A stretch of DNA of 64,000 bases, taken from NCBI RefSeq assembly GCF_014204495.1, contig NZ_JACHLN010000001.1, positions 434,001 to 498,000 on the forward strand. Direction: 5' to 3'. The notes under the pieces were generated by a model that was not told the DNA's origin, did not search any database, and was given only the letters and a program-made list of their open reading frames with translations. The translations under genes were made by a program, and so were the position numbers. The DNA comes from Sphingomonas kyeonggiensis. GTDB taxonomy: Bacteria; Pseudomonadota; Alphaproteobacteria; Sphingomonadales; Sphingomonadaceae. Shown here in pieces: positions 1-11,833 of this stretch. The number at the start of each line of letters is the position of its first letter. The stretch's first letter is position 1.

Positions 1-540
1 ACGCTGGATATCGGCACGGACCTGGCCAGCGGGCTTTCGGCCCAGGGGCCGGCCGAATTCGTCAATCGCTACGATCCGCCGCGCCGGCTGCTGATCGTCG
101 GGGCGGTGCAGATCGCCCAGACGCTTGCCGGGCTCGCCCGCGAGCTGGGCATTGCGACGACGGCCATCGATCCGCGCGGGAGATTCTTGACCGCCGAACG
201 GTTCCCCGGGGTGATGCTCGACGACCGCTGGCCCGACGAAGCCGTGACCGCGCTGCAGCCGGATCCCGCCACCGCGGTGGTGACGCTCAGCCATGATCCC
301 AAGATCGACGATGCCGCGCTCATCGCCGCGCTGCGCGCGCCCACCGGCTATGTCGCCGCGCTCGGCTCGCGCCGCAGCCAGGCCGCGCGGCTGGAGCGGC
401 TCGCCGCGGCGGGAATTGCCCCCGCCGATCTCGACCGTATCGAGGGCCCCGCCGGCCTCGACATCGGCGCGATCGGCCCGGCAGAGATCGCGCTGTCCAT
501 TGCCGCCGCCATGGTGAGGAGATTCCATGCTCAAGCCTGA
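1..540 (+). CDS. XdhC family Mo-hydroxylase maturation protein (C-terminal part)
   Basis: The frame is open from base 1, so the 5' end lies outside the window; 179 residues are visible. They fit the C-terminal Rossmann-like domain of the XdhC/CoxI family: a hydrophobic strand LLIVGAVQIAQ, a PRGRF element, the TLSHDPKID loop, VAALGSRRSQ and a closing GLDIGAIGPAEIALSI. XdhC proteins are known to bind the molybdenum cofactor and help insert the sulfurated cofactor into xanthine-dehydrogenase-like hydroxylases. The next gene overlaps by 14 bases and encodes a MobA-like nucleotidyltransferase, the usual partner, so the pair probably serves a molybdenum hydroxylase encoded upstream. Family assignment is good; the exact target enzyme is not visible. 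Confidence 0.85.
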   Translation, partial: TLDIGTDLASGLSAQGPAEFVNRYDPPRRLLIVGAVQIAQTLAGLARELGIATTAIDPRGRFLTAERFPGVMLDDRWPDEAVTALQPDPATAVVTLSHDPKIDDAALIAALRAPTGYVAALGSRRSQAARLERLAAAGIAPADLDRIEGPAGLDIGAIGPAEIALSIAAAMVRRFHAQA

Positions 541-1174
541 CCAGGTCGCCCTGATCCTGCTCGCCGCCGGCCGCTCGCGCCGCTTCAATGATGGCGACAA
601 GCTCGCCGAACCGTTCCTCGACAAGCCGCTGGCCTATCATGTCGTCACTGCGCTCGAGCCGGTGCATTTCTGTGCGCGGATCGCGGTGGTCTCGGACACC
701 GAGCTGGATTTCGCCGCGCTCGGCTATGACGTGGTCGAGAATCCCGATCCCTCGCTCGGCCAGGCGCGTTCGCTTTGCCTGGGGGTGGCGCGCGCGAAGG
801 CGCTGGGCGCCGAGGCGGTGCTGGTGGCGCTGGCCGACATGCCGCGCGTCACTGCCGCGCATATCCGCCGGATGATGGACGCGGCCGACGGTCCCGCGAC
901 GATCGTCGCCTCGTCCGACGGTACCCAGCCGATGCCGCCGGCGCTGTTCGGCAAGGACATGTTCGATACGCTGCTCAAGCTCGAAGGTGACCAGGGCGCC
1001 CGCGACCTGATCCGGCGCGGGCGGCACGTGATCGCGCCGCCCGCCGAGCTGGTCGACATCGACACGCAGGAAGACCTGCGCGAGCTGCGCGAACTTTACG
1101 GGCTGCGCACCGACGGGCTGCCCGAGCTGCCACCCGCGCTCGTCATTCGTGACGAAGCGCGTCGATCGGATTGA
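527..1174 (+). CDS. MobA/MocA-like molybdenum cofactor nucleotidyltransferase
   Basis: 215 residues, starting inside the end of the XdhC gene (14-base overlap, so probably translationally coupled). The N-terminus carries the nucleotide-binding signature LAAGRSRRF followed by DKLAEPFLDKPL, and ALADMPRVT supplies the metal-binding DMP motif near residue 100. These are features of the MobA-like NTP transferase family, which in Mo-hydroxylase operons attaches CMP to molybdopterin (MocA). The substrate is inferred from the XdhC neighbour; a bare family call of nucleotidyltransferase is very safe. The 3' end overlaps the convergent permease gene by 32 bases. Confidence 0.85.
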   Translation: MLKPDQVALILLAAGRSRRFNDGDKLAEPFLDKPLAYHVVTALEPVHFCARIAVVSDTELDFAALGYDVVENPDPSLGQARSLCLGVARAKALGAEAVLVALADMPRVTAAHIRRMMDAADGPATIVASSDGTQPMPPALFGKDMFDTLLKLEGDQGARDLIRRGRHVIAPPAELVDIDTQEDLRELRELYGLRTDGLPELPPALVIRDEARRSD

Positions 1175-2350
1175 GGCTCGCCGCGCGCCGCGCCGGGAAA
1201 TAGCCGAACACCACGCCGATGATCGCCGAGATCGCAAAGGCGATCACGTTGATCTGTATGTCGAACAGGAAGGGCAGCGAGCCCAGCCACGACATCAGTG
1301 CGACGGCAAATTGCGCGATCAGCAGGCCGATCACGCCGCCGAGCATCGACAGCACCACCGCCTCGACCAGGAACTGCATCAGCACTTCGCTGGCCACCGC
1401 GCCGATGGCCAGCCGGATGCCGATCTCGCGTGTCCGCTCGGTGACCGAGACCAGCATGATGTTCATGATGCCGATACCGCCGACGATCAGGCTGATCATC
1501 GCCACGGCGGCGACGATCTGGGTGAGCAGCGTGGTCGTGCCGGTCAGCGTCTGGCTGATCTGGGCCGTATCGAAGATGTTGAAATCATCCTGCTTGCCGC
1601 CGGTGATGTTGCGCCGTTCGCGCAGCAGATCGGTGATCGAGGACTGGATCTGCGCACTGTCATAGGCCGGATCGGTGCCGACCAGCATCAGCCTGATGTC
1701 GGTGCTGCCGGTGAAGCGGCGCTGGACCTGCTTGATCGGCATGATCACGACATCGTCCTGGTCGCCACCGAAGCCGGCCTGGCCCTTGGTCTTGAGCACG
1801 CCGATCACGTCACAGGAGATACCGTTGACGCGGATGCGCGAACCCGCCGCGCTGCCGCCTCGGAAGAGGTTGGTCTGGATCGTGGTGCCGATGATGCACA
1901 CGGCCTTGCCCGCCTGCTCCTCCGCCCGGGTCCAATAGCGCCCCTCGATCAACGGCCAGGGCGAGACCTCGAAATAACCATTGGTGGTGCCGTTGACCGT
2001 CGTCGACCAGTTGGCGCCGTTGTAGATCACCGTCGCGGTGGTCTGCGCCTGGGGGGCGACCGCGGTGACACCGGCAACCTGATCGCGGATCGCGGTGACG
2101 TCGGCCGGCTTGAAATCGGGCGGGCGCGGGCCGCCGCCGCCGCGGCCGAAGCCCTGGCCCGGACGGATCTGGAGGATGTTGGTGCCGAGCGCCGATATCT
2201 GCTGCTGCACCGCCGCCGTCGTCGCCTTGCCCAGCGTCACCATGGTGACCACCGCGGCGACGCCGATGATGATGCCGAGCGCCGTCAGGATCGAGCGCAG
2301 CTTGTGGCGCAGGATCGAGCGGATCGCGAGGAGGAAGGTGGTACCGAACA

Positions 2351-2351
<1 letters not shown>
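1143..2351 (-). CDS. MacB-type ABC transporter permease
   Basis: 402 residues from the ATG at 2351, which overlaps the stop of the ATPase gene as TAATG. Topology is that of MacB/LolC-type permeases: one N-terminal membrane helix (about residues 20-42, ILTALGIIIGVAAVVTMV), a large periplasmic domain (about 45-275) and three C-terminal helices with the conserved loop TERTREIGIRLAIGA, ending in PARRAASLNPIDALRHE. In MacB the ATPase and permease are one protein; here they are two genes. It should couple ATP hydrolysis to periplasmic extrusion of a substrate through the adjacent fusion protein and outer-membrane channel. The substrate (macrolide, peptide or siderophore in known cases) cannot be read from the sequence. 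A longer frame reaching 2900 is only a shadow of the ATPase gene. Confidence 0.92.
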
Positions 2352-3062
<711 letters not shown>

Positions 3063-3076
<14 letters not shown>

Positions 3077-4505
3077 GCTGGCCTCCGGCGCCCGAACCGC
3101 CCTGGCTGCCCTGGCCGCCGCCCTGACGACGCTGCCCGCCCGAGCGGCGCGTGGTCGAGGCGCCATTGGCGAGCTGGCCGGTGATCACCTTGTCGCCGGG
3201 CTTGAGATTGCCGCCGGTGATCTCGGTGACGGTGCCGTCGGTGCTGCCCGTCGTCACGTCCACAGGCTGCGGCTTGCCGTCGGCGCCGAGGATATAGACG
3301 GTCTTCTGTCCGCCACGATCGCCGCCCGTCGCGGTCTTCTGCTGGCCGCTATTGCCGCCGCGCCGCGGGCGGCTGGGGACCAGCGCGCCGGCAATGCCGC
3401 TGTTGGAACCGCCACTGCCCGCGCCCTGCGTGGCCGCGGTCGGCGTGAAGCGCAGCGCTGCATTGGGCACCAGCAGCACGTTCTGGCGGGCCATGGTCAC
3501 GATATCCGCCGTCGCGGTCATGCCCGGGCGCAGTTGCTCGTCGGCGTTGGAGACCGAGAGATCGGCGGCATAGGACACGACCTGGTTGGCGGTCGAGCTG
3601 GTGGTGGTCGAAGAGGACGAGCTGGCATCCTGCACCGACAGGTTCGAGCCGACCTCCACCCGGGTGATCTTCGCCGGGAAGGTCTTGCCCGGGAAGGCAT
3701 CGACCGTGAAGCTGGCGAGTTGCCCTTCGCGGACCTGACCGACATCGGCCTCATCGATCGCGACTTCGAGCTTCATCTGCGACAGGTCCTGCGCGATCAC
3801 GAACAGGGTCGGCGTGTTGAACGAGGCGGCGACGGTCTGGCCCGGATCGACCTGGCGCGCGAGGATCACGCCGGTAACGGGAGAGCGGATGATCGCCCGG
3901 GTCCGCTGAGTCTGCGCCGAAGACAGCTGCGCGCGCGCCGACGTGACATTGGCATTGGCGGCGTTGAGATTGGCGAGCGCGCGATTGCGGTCGCCGATCG
4001 CGCTGTCCATCTCGGTCTTGGCGGGCACCTTGCCGCCCGACAGCCGGCTGACTTCCTGGTAGCGCGCCAGCGTGGCGTTATTCTGCTGCAGCGTCGCCTT
4101 GGCCTGGCCGACCGCGGCGATGTTCGCCGCCAGCGTCGCCTCGGCCTGCTTGACCTGATCGTCGAACTGCGAGGGATCGATCAGCGCCAGCGGCTGACCG
4201 GCGGTGACGCGGTCGTTCACGTCCGCCAGCACCTTGATGACCTGGCCCGAAAGCTGCGAGCCAACGGTCACCTGATTGGTCGGCGCCAGCTTGCCGGTGG
4301 CGGAGACGGTGACGGTCAGGTTGCCGCGCGCGACATCGTCGGTAGCGTATTTCACCTCTTCCTTGCCGCCGAGGAAGTGCCACAGCAGCAGCACGACAAG
4401 CAGCGCGCCAAGGCCGATCAGGCCCCATTTGAGCCAGCGCCGCCACCACGGGCGCGGGGGCGTGCCGAGAAAGGCGTCGAGATTCTGGTTGGGATCAGTT
4501 GCCAT
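3063..4505 (-). CDS. MacA-type periplasmic membrane-fusion protein (HlyD family)
   Basis: 480 residues from the ATG at 4505 ([12 protein letters not shown]). The start overlaps the end of the outer-membrane gene by 11 bases. A short cytosolic stretch is followed by one membrane helix (about 28-46, [16 protein letters not shown]), the barrel-sandwich half-motif near 60-110 ([21 protein letters not shown]), a long alpha-hairpin rich in Ala/Gln/Asn (about 115-195), and [20 protein letters not shown], the second lipoyl-like half. The last 40-50 residues are Gly/Ser/Gln-rich and look disordered, which is unusual for the family. It should bridge the MacB-type pump to the NodT-type channel. Confidence 0.92.
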
Positions 4506-5979
4506 TCGTCGTGCCGCCTGTCGTGGAAGTCGTGGAGACGCTGGGGGTGGTGCTGGCATCCCAGCCGCCGCCAAGCGCCTGATAGAGCTGGATCAGCGCG
4601 GTCGATTCATCCGACCGGGCCGAGACCAGGCCGTTCTTCGCCGAGATCAGCGAGGACTCGGCCTGGTTGAGCGTGGTGAAATCGGTGAGACCCGAGCGAT
4701 ACTGCATGCGGGCGAGCAGCGCCTGGTTGTTCGCCGCATCGAGCGCGACGGCGAATTCCTGCTCGCGGCGCTGCGCCGTCTGCATCGCGACGATCGCGTT
4801 CTCGATATCCTCGAGGCTGGTCAGCACGGTCGACTTGTAGGCAAGGAAGGCGCCGTCCGCCGCCGCCTCTGCCGAACGTACCTGGCTGCGCCGCGTGCCG
4901 CCGTCGAAGAGGGTCTGGGCGATGTTGCCGAACAACCGCCCGGTGATCACGTCGAACAGCGAGGAAAGTGCACTGCTGCCCGAATCGATGCTGCCGCCGA
5001 TCGACAGCGAAGGATAGAGCTGGGCGGTGGCAACGCCGATATTGGCGCTGGCCGCGGCAAGGTTGCGCTCGGCCGCGCGGACATCAGGCCGCTGGCGCAG
5101 CGTGTCCGCGGGAATGCCGGCGGCAACTTCCGCCGGCCCCTTGGGGATCGGCTTAATCGCCTCCATCTCGGCCTTGAGTGCACCGGGCGCCTGGCCGGTC
5201 AGCACGCCGAGCCGCGATACCGCGCTGTTGTAGCTTGCCTCCAGCGTGGGGATGGTCGCGGCGAGCTGCGCGCGGCTGGCGCGGGCCTGTTCCTGGTCGA
5301 CCGAGGAGACGAGCCCGGCCTGGACGCGCCAGCCCGCGATCTCGAGATTGTCGTCCGCGATGCCCAGGCTCTCGCGGGCATTGGCGATCTGCGCCTGCGC
5401 CGCGCGAGCGAGCACATAGTTGCGCGCGGTCTCGGCCTCGACCGAGATCAGTACCGTCGCATAGTCGAACCCGCTCGCTTCATAGGAAGCGCGCGCATTC
5501 TCGACGCCGCGCCGCACCCCACCGAACAGGTCGACCTGATAATTGGCATCGCCGCCGATCGTGTAGCTGGTGCTGCCGCCCTGCGAGATGCTGGTGACCG
5601 TACCGTCCGGCAGGGTGGTCGTCCGCGTGCCGCCTCGGAGGGATTCACTGTGCGAGACGCCACCGGACGCACTGAGGCTTGGAAGCAGGTTCGCACGCTG
5701 CTGGATCAGGCCTTCGCGGGCCTGGCGCAGCCGGACGACGGCTTGCGCGACATCAAGGTTCGCCGCCTGGGCGCGCTGGACCAGGTTGCCGAGCATCGGA
5801 TCGTCGAAGCGCGTCCACCACTGGCTGAGATCTTCCCGCGCCTTCTGATCGGCGGAGACCGACCAGGCATCGGGCACGCCCAGCTCGGACGCCGCGCGCG
5901 GATGATAGTCCGGGCCCACCGCACAGGCGGCAAGCGGCAGGGCGAGCAACAGGCTCAGGGTCAGCGGACGGTTTGCCAT
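4495..5979 (-). CDS. NodT/OprM-type outer-membrane efflux lipoprotein
   Basis: 494 residues. The N-terminus has a lipoprotein signal with lipobox LAAC (cysteine about residue 19), then [10 protein letters not shown], the usual opening of NodT-type outer-membrane factors. Two repeated coiled-coil halves follow, with the family sequences [33 protein letters not shown] and [11 protein letters not shown]. It forms the trimeric channel of the tripartite pump. It is first in the operon, whose order is channel, fusion protein, ATPase, permease. The divergent acs gene starts 159 bases away, and the shared intergenic region holds two inverted repeats. Confidence 0.93.
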   Translation of the reverse strand: MANRPLTLSLLLALPLAACAVGPDYHPRAASELGVPDAWSVSADQKAREDLSQWWTRFDDPMLGNLVQRAQAANLDVAQAVVRLRQAREGLIQQRANLLPSLSASGGVSHSESLRGGTRTTTLPDGTVTSISQGGSTSYTIGGDANYQVDLFGGVRRGVENARASYEASGFDYATVLISVEAETARNYVLARAAQAQIANARESLGIADDNLEIAGWRVQAGLVSSVDQEQARASRAQLAATIPTLEASYNSAVSRLGVLTGQAPGALKAEMEAIKPIPKGPAEVAAGIPADTLRQRPDVRAAERNLAAASANIGVATAQLYPSLSIGGSIDSGSSALSSLFDVITGRLFGNIAQTLFDGGTRRSQVRSAEAAADGAFLAYKSTVLTSLEDIENAIVAMQTAQRREQEFAVALDAANNQALLARMQYRSGLTDFTTLNQAESSLISAKNGLVSARSDESTALIQLYQALGGGWDASTTPSVSTTSTTGGTTNGN

Positions 5980-5995
5980 GGCACTCTAGATGTTT

Positions 5996-6010
5996 CCGAA
6001 GCCGTTTCGG
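5996..6010. promoter_or_regulatory. Inverted repeat CCGAA-N5-TTCGG upstream of the efflux operon
   Basis: CCGAA GCCGT TTCGG lies 16 bases ahead of the efflux operon's first ATG, where an operator or leader hairpin would sit. Arms are only 5 bp. No neighbouring regulator gene is present to assign it to. Confidence 0.3.
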
Positions 6011-6020
6011 TTCCAGAAGA

Positions 6021-6035
6021 ATATTGTCGCAATAT
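6021..6035. promoter_or_regulatory. AT-rich palindrome ATATTG-N3-CAATAT between efflux operon and acs
   Basis: Perfect 6-bp arms around TCG, in an otherwise GC-rich intergenic region of 159 bases between the divergent efflux operon (first ATG at 5979) and acs (ATG at 6139). Such AT-rich dyads in GC-rich genomes are often operators of TetR- or MarR-like regulators. The function is inferred only. Confidence 0.45.
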
Positions 6036-6138
6036 GTCGCGGGTCATCCCGGATCGTGCGCGGAATGGAGATTCTGCGCTTGGCGTGGCGCCTTCGCTTC
6101 GGCAGAGAGGCGCCAAATCAAAACGAGGAGCCGCAGCG

Positions 6139-8078
<1,940 letters not shown>

Positions 8079-8082
<4 letters not shown>

Positions 8083-8582
8083 ACGAGGATCGCATCCAGA
8101 TCCTCGAGGGGGACATCACCCGGCTCGAGGTGGATGCGATCGTCAATGCCGCGAACAACGCGCTGCTCGGCGGCGGTGGGGTGGACGGTGCGATCCACCG
8201 CGCCGCCGGGCCCGAGCTGCTGGCCGAGTGCCGCACGCTCGGCGGCTGCGCGACCGGCGACGCCAGGCTGACCAAAGGCTATCGCCTGCCGGCCGGCCAC
8301 ATCATCCACACCGTCGGCCCCGTCTGGCAGGGCGGCGGCAAGGGCGAGCCCGAACTGCTCGCCGGCTGCTATCGCCGCTGCTTCGAGATCGCCCGGGCCA
8401 ATGGCTTCAAGACCCTCGCCTTTCCGGCGATCAGCTGCGGCGTCTATGGCTATCCGGTCGAGGCCGCGACCGGGATCGCGGTGGCCGAGACCCGCAGGGC
8501 GCTGGCCGAAGACCCCGATCTCCGGGTGATCTTCGCGACCTTCGGCGCCGAAATCACAGCCGCCTACAGACAAGAATTGTAA
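8079..8582 (+). CDS. Macrodomain protein (O-acetyl-ADP-ribose deacetylase type)
   Basis: 167 residues forming one macrodomain. Diagnostic segments are [27 protein letters not shown] (here split by residues 18-45), [22 protein letters not shown] and [16 protein letters not shown], matching the YmdB/MacroD group, whose members hydrolyse O-acetyl-ADP-ribose to acetate and ADP-ribose or remove mono-ADP-ribose from proteins. The start overlaps the acs stop as ATGA. Sirtuin deacetylation of Acs yields O-acetyl-ADP-ribose, so a coupled deacetylase could recycle the acetyl group. That link is an inference from gene order. Confidence 0.93.
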
Positions 8583-8598
8583 CCCGAATCCCGTTGCG

Positions 8599-8619
8599 GG
8601 CGTTACTACCCGGCGTTAC
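8599..8619. promoter_or_regulatory. Direct repeat GGCGTTAC with 13-base period
   Basis: GGCGTTAC occurs at 8599-8606 and again at 8612-8619, in the 73-base gap before the M13 peptidase gene. Tandem half-sites ahead of a gene could bind a dimeric response regulator, but nothing else supports this. Confidence 0.25.
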
Positions 8620-8655
8620 ACTCGCCTAATACAGTCTTACGGGGGAATCCGCATA

Positions 8656-10692
8656 ATGAAGATGAGCAACTGGGTGCGTCTGGCCGCCGGCGTGGCGCTG
8701 GTCGCCGTTTCGCCGGCGATCGCGCAGACCGCCAAGCCGGCGCCGCGCTATGGCAGCTTCGGCGTCGACCTGTCCGCGCAGAAGCCGAGCGTGAAGCCGG
8801 GCGACGATTTCTGGAGCTTCGCGAACGGCGGCTGGAACGACCGCACCGAGATCGCCGCCGACCGCGCCTCGGCCGGCTTCGGCACCCAGCTCTCGATCGA
8901 GGCGGAAGCGAATGTCCGCGCGATCCTCGACGACATGGCGAAGAACCCGTCGGCCTATGGCGCCAGCGGCAAGCAGGTCGGCGACTTCTATGCCAGCTGG
9001 ATGGACGAGGCCGCGATCGAGAAGGCCGGCACCGCGCCGCTCAAGCCCTATCTCGCCAGGATCGCCGGGGTGAACAACCTCGACGCGCTGCAGGTGCTGT
9101 TCGCCACCACCGGCTATGCCTCGCCCGTCGAGCTCGGCATCATCCCCGACCTCGCCGACCCGACCCATTACACCGCGGTCACCGGCCAGGGCGGCCTGGG
9201 CATGCCGCGCGACTATTACCTGCTGGAAGGCGCCAAGTATGACGCGTTCCGCACCGCCTATCGCGCCTATGTCCAGAAGATCCAGGAACTGGCCGGCATC
9301 CCGGATGCCGCCGCCAAGGCCGATGCGATCATCGCGCTCGAGACCGCCATGGCCAAGGTCCAGTGGTCGCCGGCCGAGAGCCGCGACATCGCCAAGCTCA
9401 ACGATCCGCAGACGCTGGCCGGGCTCAAGGCCAAGGCGCCGGACTTCAACTGGGCGCTGATGCTCAAGACCGCCGGGCTCGAGAGCTCGCCTTCGGTGCT
9501 GATGACGCAGAACACCGCCGTCACCGCGCTCGGCAAGCTGATGACCGCGACGCCGCTCGCCACCTGGAAGGACTATGTCGCCTATCGCTTCGTCAGCGAT
9601 CATGCGCAGTTCCTGCCCAAGGTCTTCGACGACACCCGCTTCGGCTTCTATTCGCAGACCCTGTCGGGCGTGAAGGTGCAGCGCGAGCGCTGGAAGCGCG
9701 GCATCCAGCTGGTCAATGGCGCGCTCGGCGAAGCGGTCGGCGCGATCTATGTCGCCAAGTATTTCCCGCCGGCGGCCGAGAAGCAGATGGCCGAGCTGAT
9801 CGAGAATCTGCGCGGCGCATACAAGGACCGCATCACCGCCTCGACCTGGATGGACGACGCCACCAAGCAGAAGGCGCTGGCCAAGCTCGCCGCCTTCGAG
9901 CCGCGCATCGGCCACCCGGACAAGTATATCGACTATTCGTCGTTCAAGGTCGTCCGTGGCGATCTGCTCGGCAATGCGATGCGCTCGGGCGAGTTCCAGC
10001 ACGAGCTCGAACTGTCGCGCTTCGGCAAGCCGGTCGACCGCACCCTGTGGGACATGACCCCGCAGACGGTGAACGCCTATTACAACCCGCTGTCCAACCA
10101 GATCACCTTCCCGGCCGCGATCCTGCAGCCGCCCTTCTTCGATCCCAACGCCGATCCGGCGGTGAACTATGGCGCGATCGGCGCGATCATCGGCCATGAG
10201 ATGGGCCATGGGTTCGACGACCAGGGCAGCCAGTTCGGCCCGACCGGCAAGTTCGAGAACTGGTGGACCGACAGCGCCAAGAAGGCGTTCGGCGAGCGCA
10301 CCGCCGCGCTGGTCGCCCAGTATGACGGCTATGAAGCGGTCCCCGGCACCAAGATCCAGGGCAAGCTGACGCTCGGCGAGAATATCGGCGACCTTGGCGG
10401 CGTCGAGGCGGCGTACGGCGCGTTCCAGAAGTACCAGGCCGAGCATGGCAAGGCCCCGGTGATCGGCGGCCTGACCGGCGACCAGCGCTTCTTCCTGTCC
10501 TATGCCCAGGCCTGGCAGACCAAGCTGCGCGAGGACACCGCCCGCCAGTACGCGCTGATCGATCCGCACTCGCCGGCCAAGTTCCGCGTCAACGGCATCG
10601 TCCGCAATGTCGATGCCTGGTACAAGGCGTTCAACATCCAGCCGGGCGACGCGCTCTATCTCGCACCCGAGCAGCGCGTGCATATCTGGTAA
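8656..10692 (+). CDS. M13 family (neprilysin/PepO-like) secreted metallopeptidase
   Basis: 678 residues with an N-terminal signal peptide (about 1-24, cut near AIA-QTA). ATG codons at 8656 and 8662 are both possible starts. The N-terminal M13 domain starts with KPGDDFWSFANGGW. The catalytic domain carries NAYYNPLSNQITFPAAI, the zinc motif HEMGH and the third ligand in ENIGDLGG, plus the family end segment RVNGIVRNVDAWYKAFN. All catalytic residues are present, so it should be an active zinc endopeptidase acting on peptides in the periplasm or outside the cell. It is followed by a strong terminator and looks monocistronic. Confidence 0.95.
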   Translation: MKMSNWVRLAAGVALVAVSPAIAQTAKPAPRYGSFGVDLSAQKPSVKPGDDFWSFANGGWNDRTEIAADRASAGFGTQLSIEAEANVRAILDDMAKNPSAYGASGKQVGDFYASWMDEAAIEKAGTAPLKPYLARIAGVNNLDALQVLFATTGYASPVELGIIPDLADPTHYTAVTGQGGLGMPRDYYLLEGAKYDAFRTAYRAYVQKIQELAGIPDAAAKADAIIALETAMAKVQWSPAESRDIAKLNDPQTLAGLKAKAPDFNWALMLKTAGLESSPSVLMTQNTAVTALGKLMTATPLATWKDYVAYRFVSDHAQFLPKVFDDTRFGFYSQTLSGVKVQRERWKRGIQLVNGALGEAVGAIYVAKYFPPAAEKQMAELIENLRGAYKDRITASTWMDDATKQKALAKLAAFEPRIGHPDKYIDYSSFKVVRGDLLGNAMRSGEFQHELELSRFGKPVDRTLWDMTPQTVNAYYNPLSNQITFPAAILQPPFFDPNADPAVNYGAIGAIIGHEMGHGFDDQGSQFGPTGKFENWWTDSAKKAFGERTAALVAQYDGYEAVPGTKIQGKLTLGENIGDLGGVEAAYGAFQKYQAEHGKAPVIGGLTGDQRFFLSYAQAWQTKLREDTARQYALIDPHSPAKFRVNGIVRNVDAWYKAFNIQPGDALYLAPEQRVHIW

Positions 10693-10718
10693 GCCTTTCC
10701 AGCCTTACCGACACGAAG

Positions 10719-10746
10719 CGGCCCGGCAGCGATGCCGGGCCGTTTT
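10719..10746 (+). terminator. Intrinsic terminator after the M13 peptidase gene
   Basis: 10-bp stem CGGCCCGGCA/TGCCGGGCCG with a GCGA loop, followed by TTTTC. It sits 27 bases after the stop and also precedes the next gene's start. Confidence 0.85.
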
Positions 10747-10792
10747 CGTTTCCGGCATTGCCAGCCGGGCCCGGCAAGCGCCAAAGGGGCAC

Positions 10793-11464
10793 ATGACTCC
10801 ACGCGAACTCATCGATACCGCGATCGTCCCCGGCGGGGGCGAGGCGCTGCGCCTGTTCCGGCGCGGCGGCGACTTCATGATCGTGCTCGATCGCAACGAG
10901 CTGATGTCGAGCCGGATGAGCGGTTCGGAGGAAGCGCTGGCGACGATGACCTGCGAGCGGCTGAAGACGAAGGCGCCGCATCTGCTGATCGGCGGATATG
11001 GCATGGGCTTCACCCTGCGCGCGGCCCAGCAGGTGCTGGGGCCGGACGCGAAACTGACCATCGCCGAGCTGGTGCCAGAGATCATCGAATGGGCGAAGGG
11101 CCCGATGGCCGAGCTGGCCGCGGGCTGCCTCGACGATCCCCGCGTCGAAGTGGTGCTCGACGATGTCGCCGCGGTGATCGGCCGGGCGCGCGCGACCTAT
11201 GACGCGATCCTGCTCGACGTCGACAACGGCCCGGACGGGCTGACCCGCGATGCCAATGACCGGCTCTATTCGCCCCGCGGGCTGCAGAAGCAGTGGGAAG
11301 CGCTAAAGCCTGGCGGCGTGCTGGCGGTGTGGTCGGCCGCGCCCGACAACGCCTTTGCCCGGCGAATGAAGGAAACCGGCTTCCAGGTGGAGGAAGTCGG
11401 CGTGCGGGCACGCAGCAACGGCAAGGGTCCGCGGCACGTGATCTGGTTCGGGCGGAAAGGCTGA
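10793..11464 (+). CDS. Spermidine synthase-like methyltransferase-fold protein
   Basis: 223 residues from the ATG at 10793; the frame is open further upstream, but only across the previous gene's end and terminator. It has the class I SAM/polyamine synthase fold: a glycine-rich strand LLIGGYGMGFTLRAAQQVLG (residues about 61-80), then TIAELVPEIIEWAKG with the acidic residue that binds the adenosyl group, VLDDV, and DAILLDVDNGP. It resembles SpeE-like proteins but lacks the N-terminal beta-barrel, so the true substrate is uncertain. A DVDNGPDGL motif replaces the catalytic D-x-x-D-P. It stands alone between terminators. Confidence 0.75.
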   Translation: MTPRELIDTAIVPGGGEALRLFRRGGDFMIVLDRNELMSSRMSGSEEALATMTCERLKTKAPHLLIGGYGMGFTLRAAQQVLGPDAKLTIAELVPEIIEWAKGPMAELAAGCLDDPRVEVVLDDVAAVIGRARATYDAILLDVDNGPDGLTRDANDRLYSPRGLQKQWEALKPGGVLAVWSAAPDNAFARRMKETGFQVEEVGVRARSNGKGPRHVIWFGRKG

Positions 11465-11560
11465 TTGCACAAACTGCAATCCACACCCTGATTCATTGCA
11501 GTTGCAGAAAGCGCATGTCCGAACCATTTCCGTCTATGTTGCATTGCAGCAAGCAAATGC
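11463..11560. promoter_or_regulatory. TTGCA-rich leader with a 7-bp inverted repeat
   Basis: The 114-base gap between the methyltransferase stop and a small ORF is rich in TTGCA/TGCAA pentamers. These include a perfect dyad GATTGCA-CAAAC-TGCAATC at 11463-11481, ATTGCAGTTGCAG around 11495-11507 and GTTGCATTGCAGC around 11539-11551. It looks like a multi-site operator or a structured leader. A related ATTGCAGTTGC string occurs upstream of mdh (35277). Confidence 0.45.
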
Positions 11561-11578
11561 ACGCAGAAGGGTTTTCCG

Positions 11579-11695
11579 ATGTTCTCGCTTATCTCGCTCT
11601 TCCTCGCCGCACGTCGCCCGGTGATGTTTGCGGTGCCGGCACCGGTTGCCGCCGCCCCGGTTGAGGAAACGGTCGAGCTGCGCCTCGCCGCCTGA
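11579..11695 (+). CDS. Small hypothetical protein, 38 residues
   Basis: An ATG at 11579 preceded at good distance by the ribosome-binding sequence AGAAGG opens a 38-codon frame. The protein begins MFSLISLFLAARRPVMF and ends ETVELRLAA: a short hydrophobic N-terminus, two arginines and an Ala/Pro/Val middle, possibly membrane-associated. A strong terminator follows 26 bases after the stop, and the leader upstream is unusually rich in TTGCA motifs, so this looks like an independent transcription unit rather than noise. I do not recognise the family; the transcript might instead act as a small RNA. Confidence 0.5.
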   Translation: MFSLISLFLAARRPVMFAVPAPVAAAPVEETVELRLAA

Positions 11696-11721
11696 TCCGG
11701 CGCCGCGCACGACCGAAAGAG

Positions 11722-11747
11722 GGGGAGCCGCCGCGCTCCCCTTTTTT
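11722..11747 (+). terminator. Intrinsic terminator after the small ORF
   Basis: GGGGAGC-CGCCGC-GCTCCCC followed by six T residues. It is oriented to end transcription of the small ORF at 11579. Confidence 0.85.
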
Positions 11748-11778
11748 ATGCCTGCCGGCGGTGGGGTAGCCGCCCAAC

Positions 11779-11809
11779 AAAAAGGCCGGCGCTTTCGCGG
11801 CCGGCCTTT
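11779..11809 (-). terminator. Intrinsic terminator of the POT transporter gene
   Basis: On the minus strand an AAAGGCCGGC/GCCGGCCTTT-type stem is followed by TTTTTG, 25 bases past the transporter stop. Because both arms end in A/T runs it may work in both directions. Confidence 0.85.
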
Positions 11810-11833
11810 CCGTCATCTGCAATGCGGCATCGC

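Noticed and set aside
4276..6138. Upstream extension of the acs frame over the efflux genes
   Set aside because: The added 621 residues are antisense to the outer-membrane and fusion-protein genes; Acs homology begins at the ATG at 6139.
10793..11464. Calling this gene speE outright
   Set aside because: The fold fits, but the N-terminal barrel and typical catalytic residues of spermidine synthase are missing, so only a family-level name is justified.
11293..11664. Open frame ending at 11664 across the methyltransferase end and the TTGCA-rich leader
   Set aside because: It overlaps a recognised gene in another frame; the later 38-codon frame has a better ribosome-binding site and a terminator.
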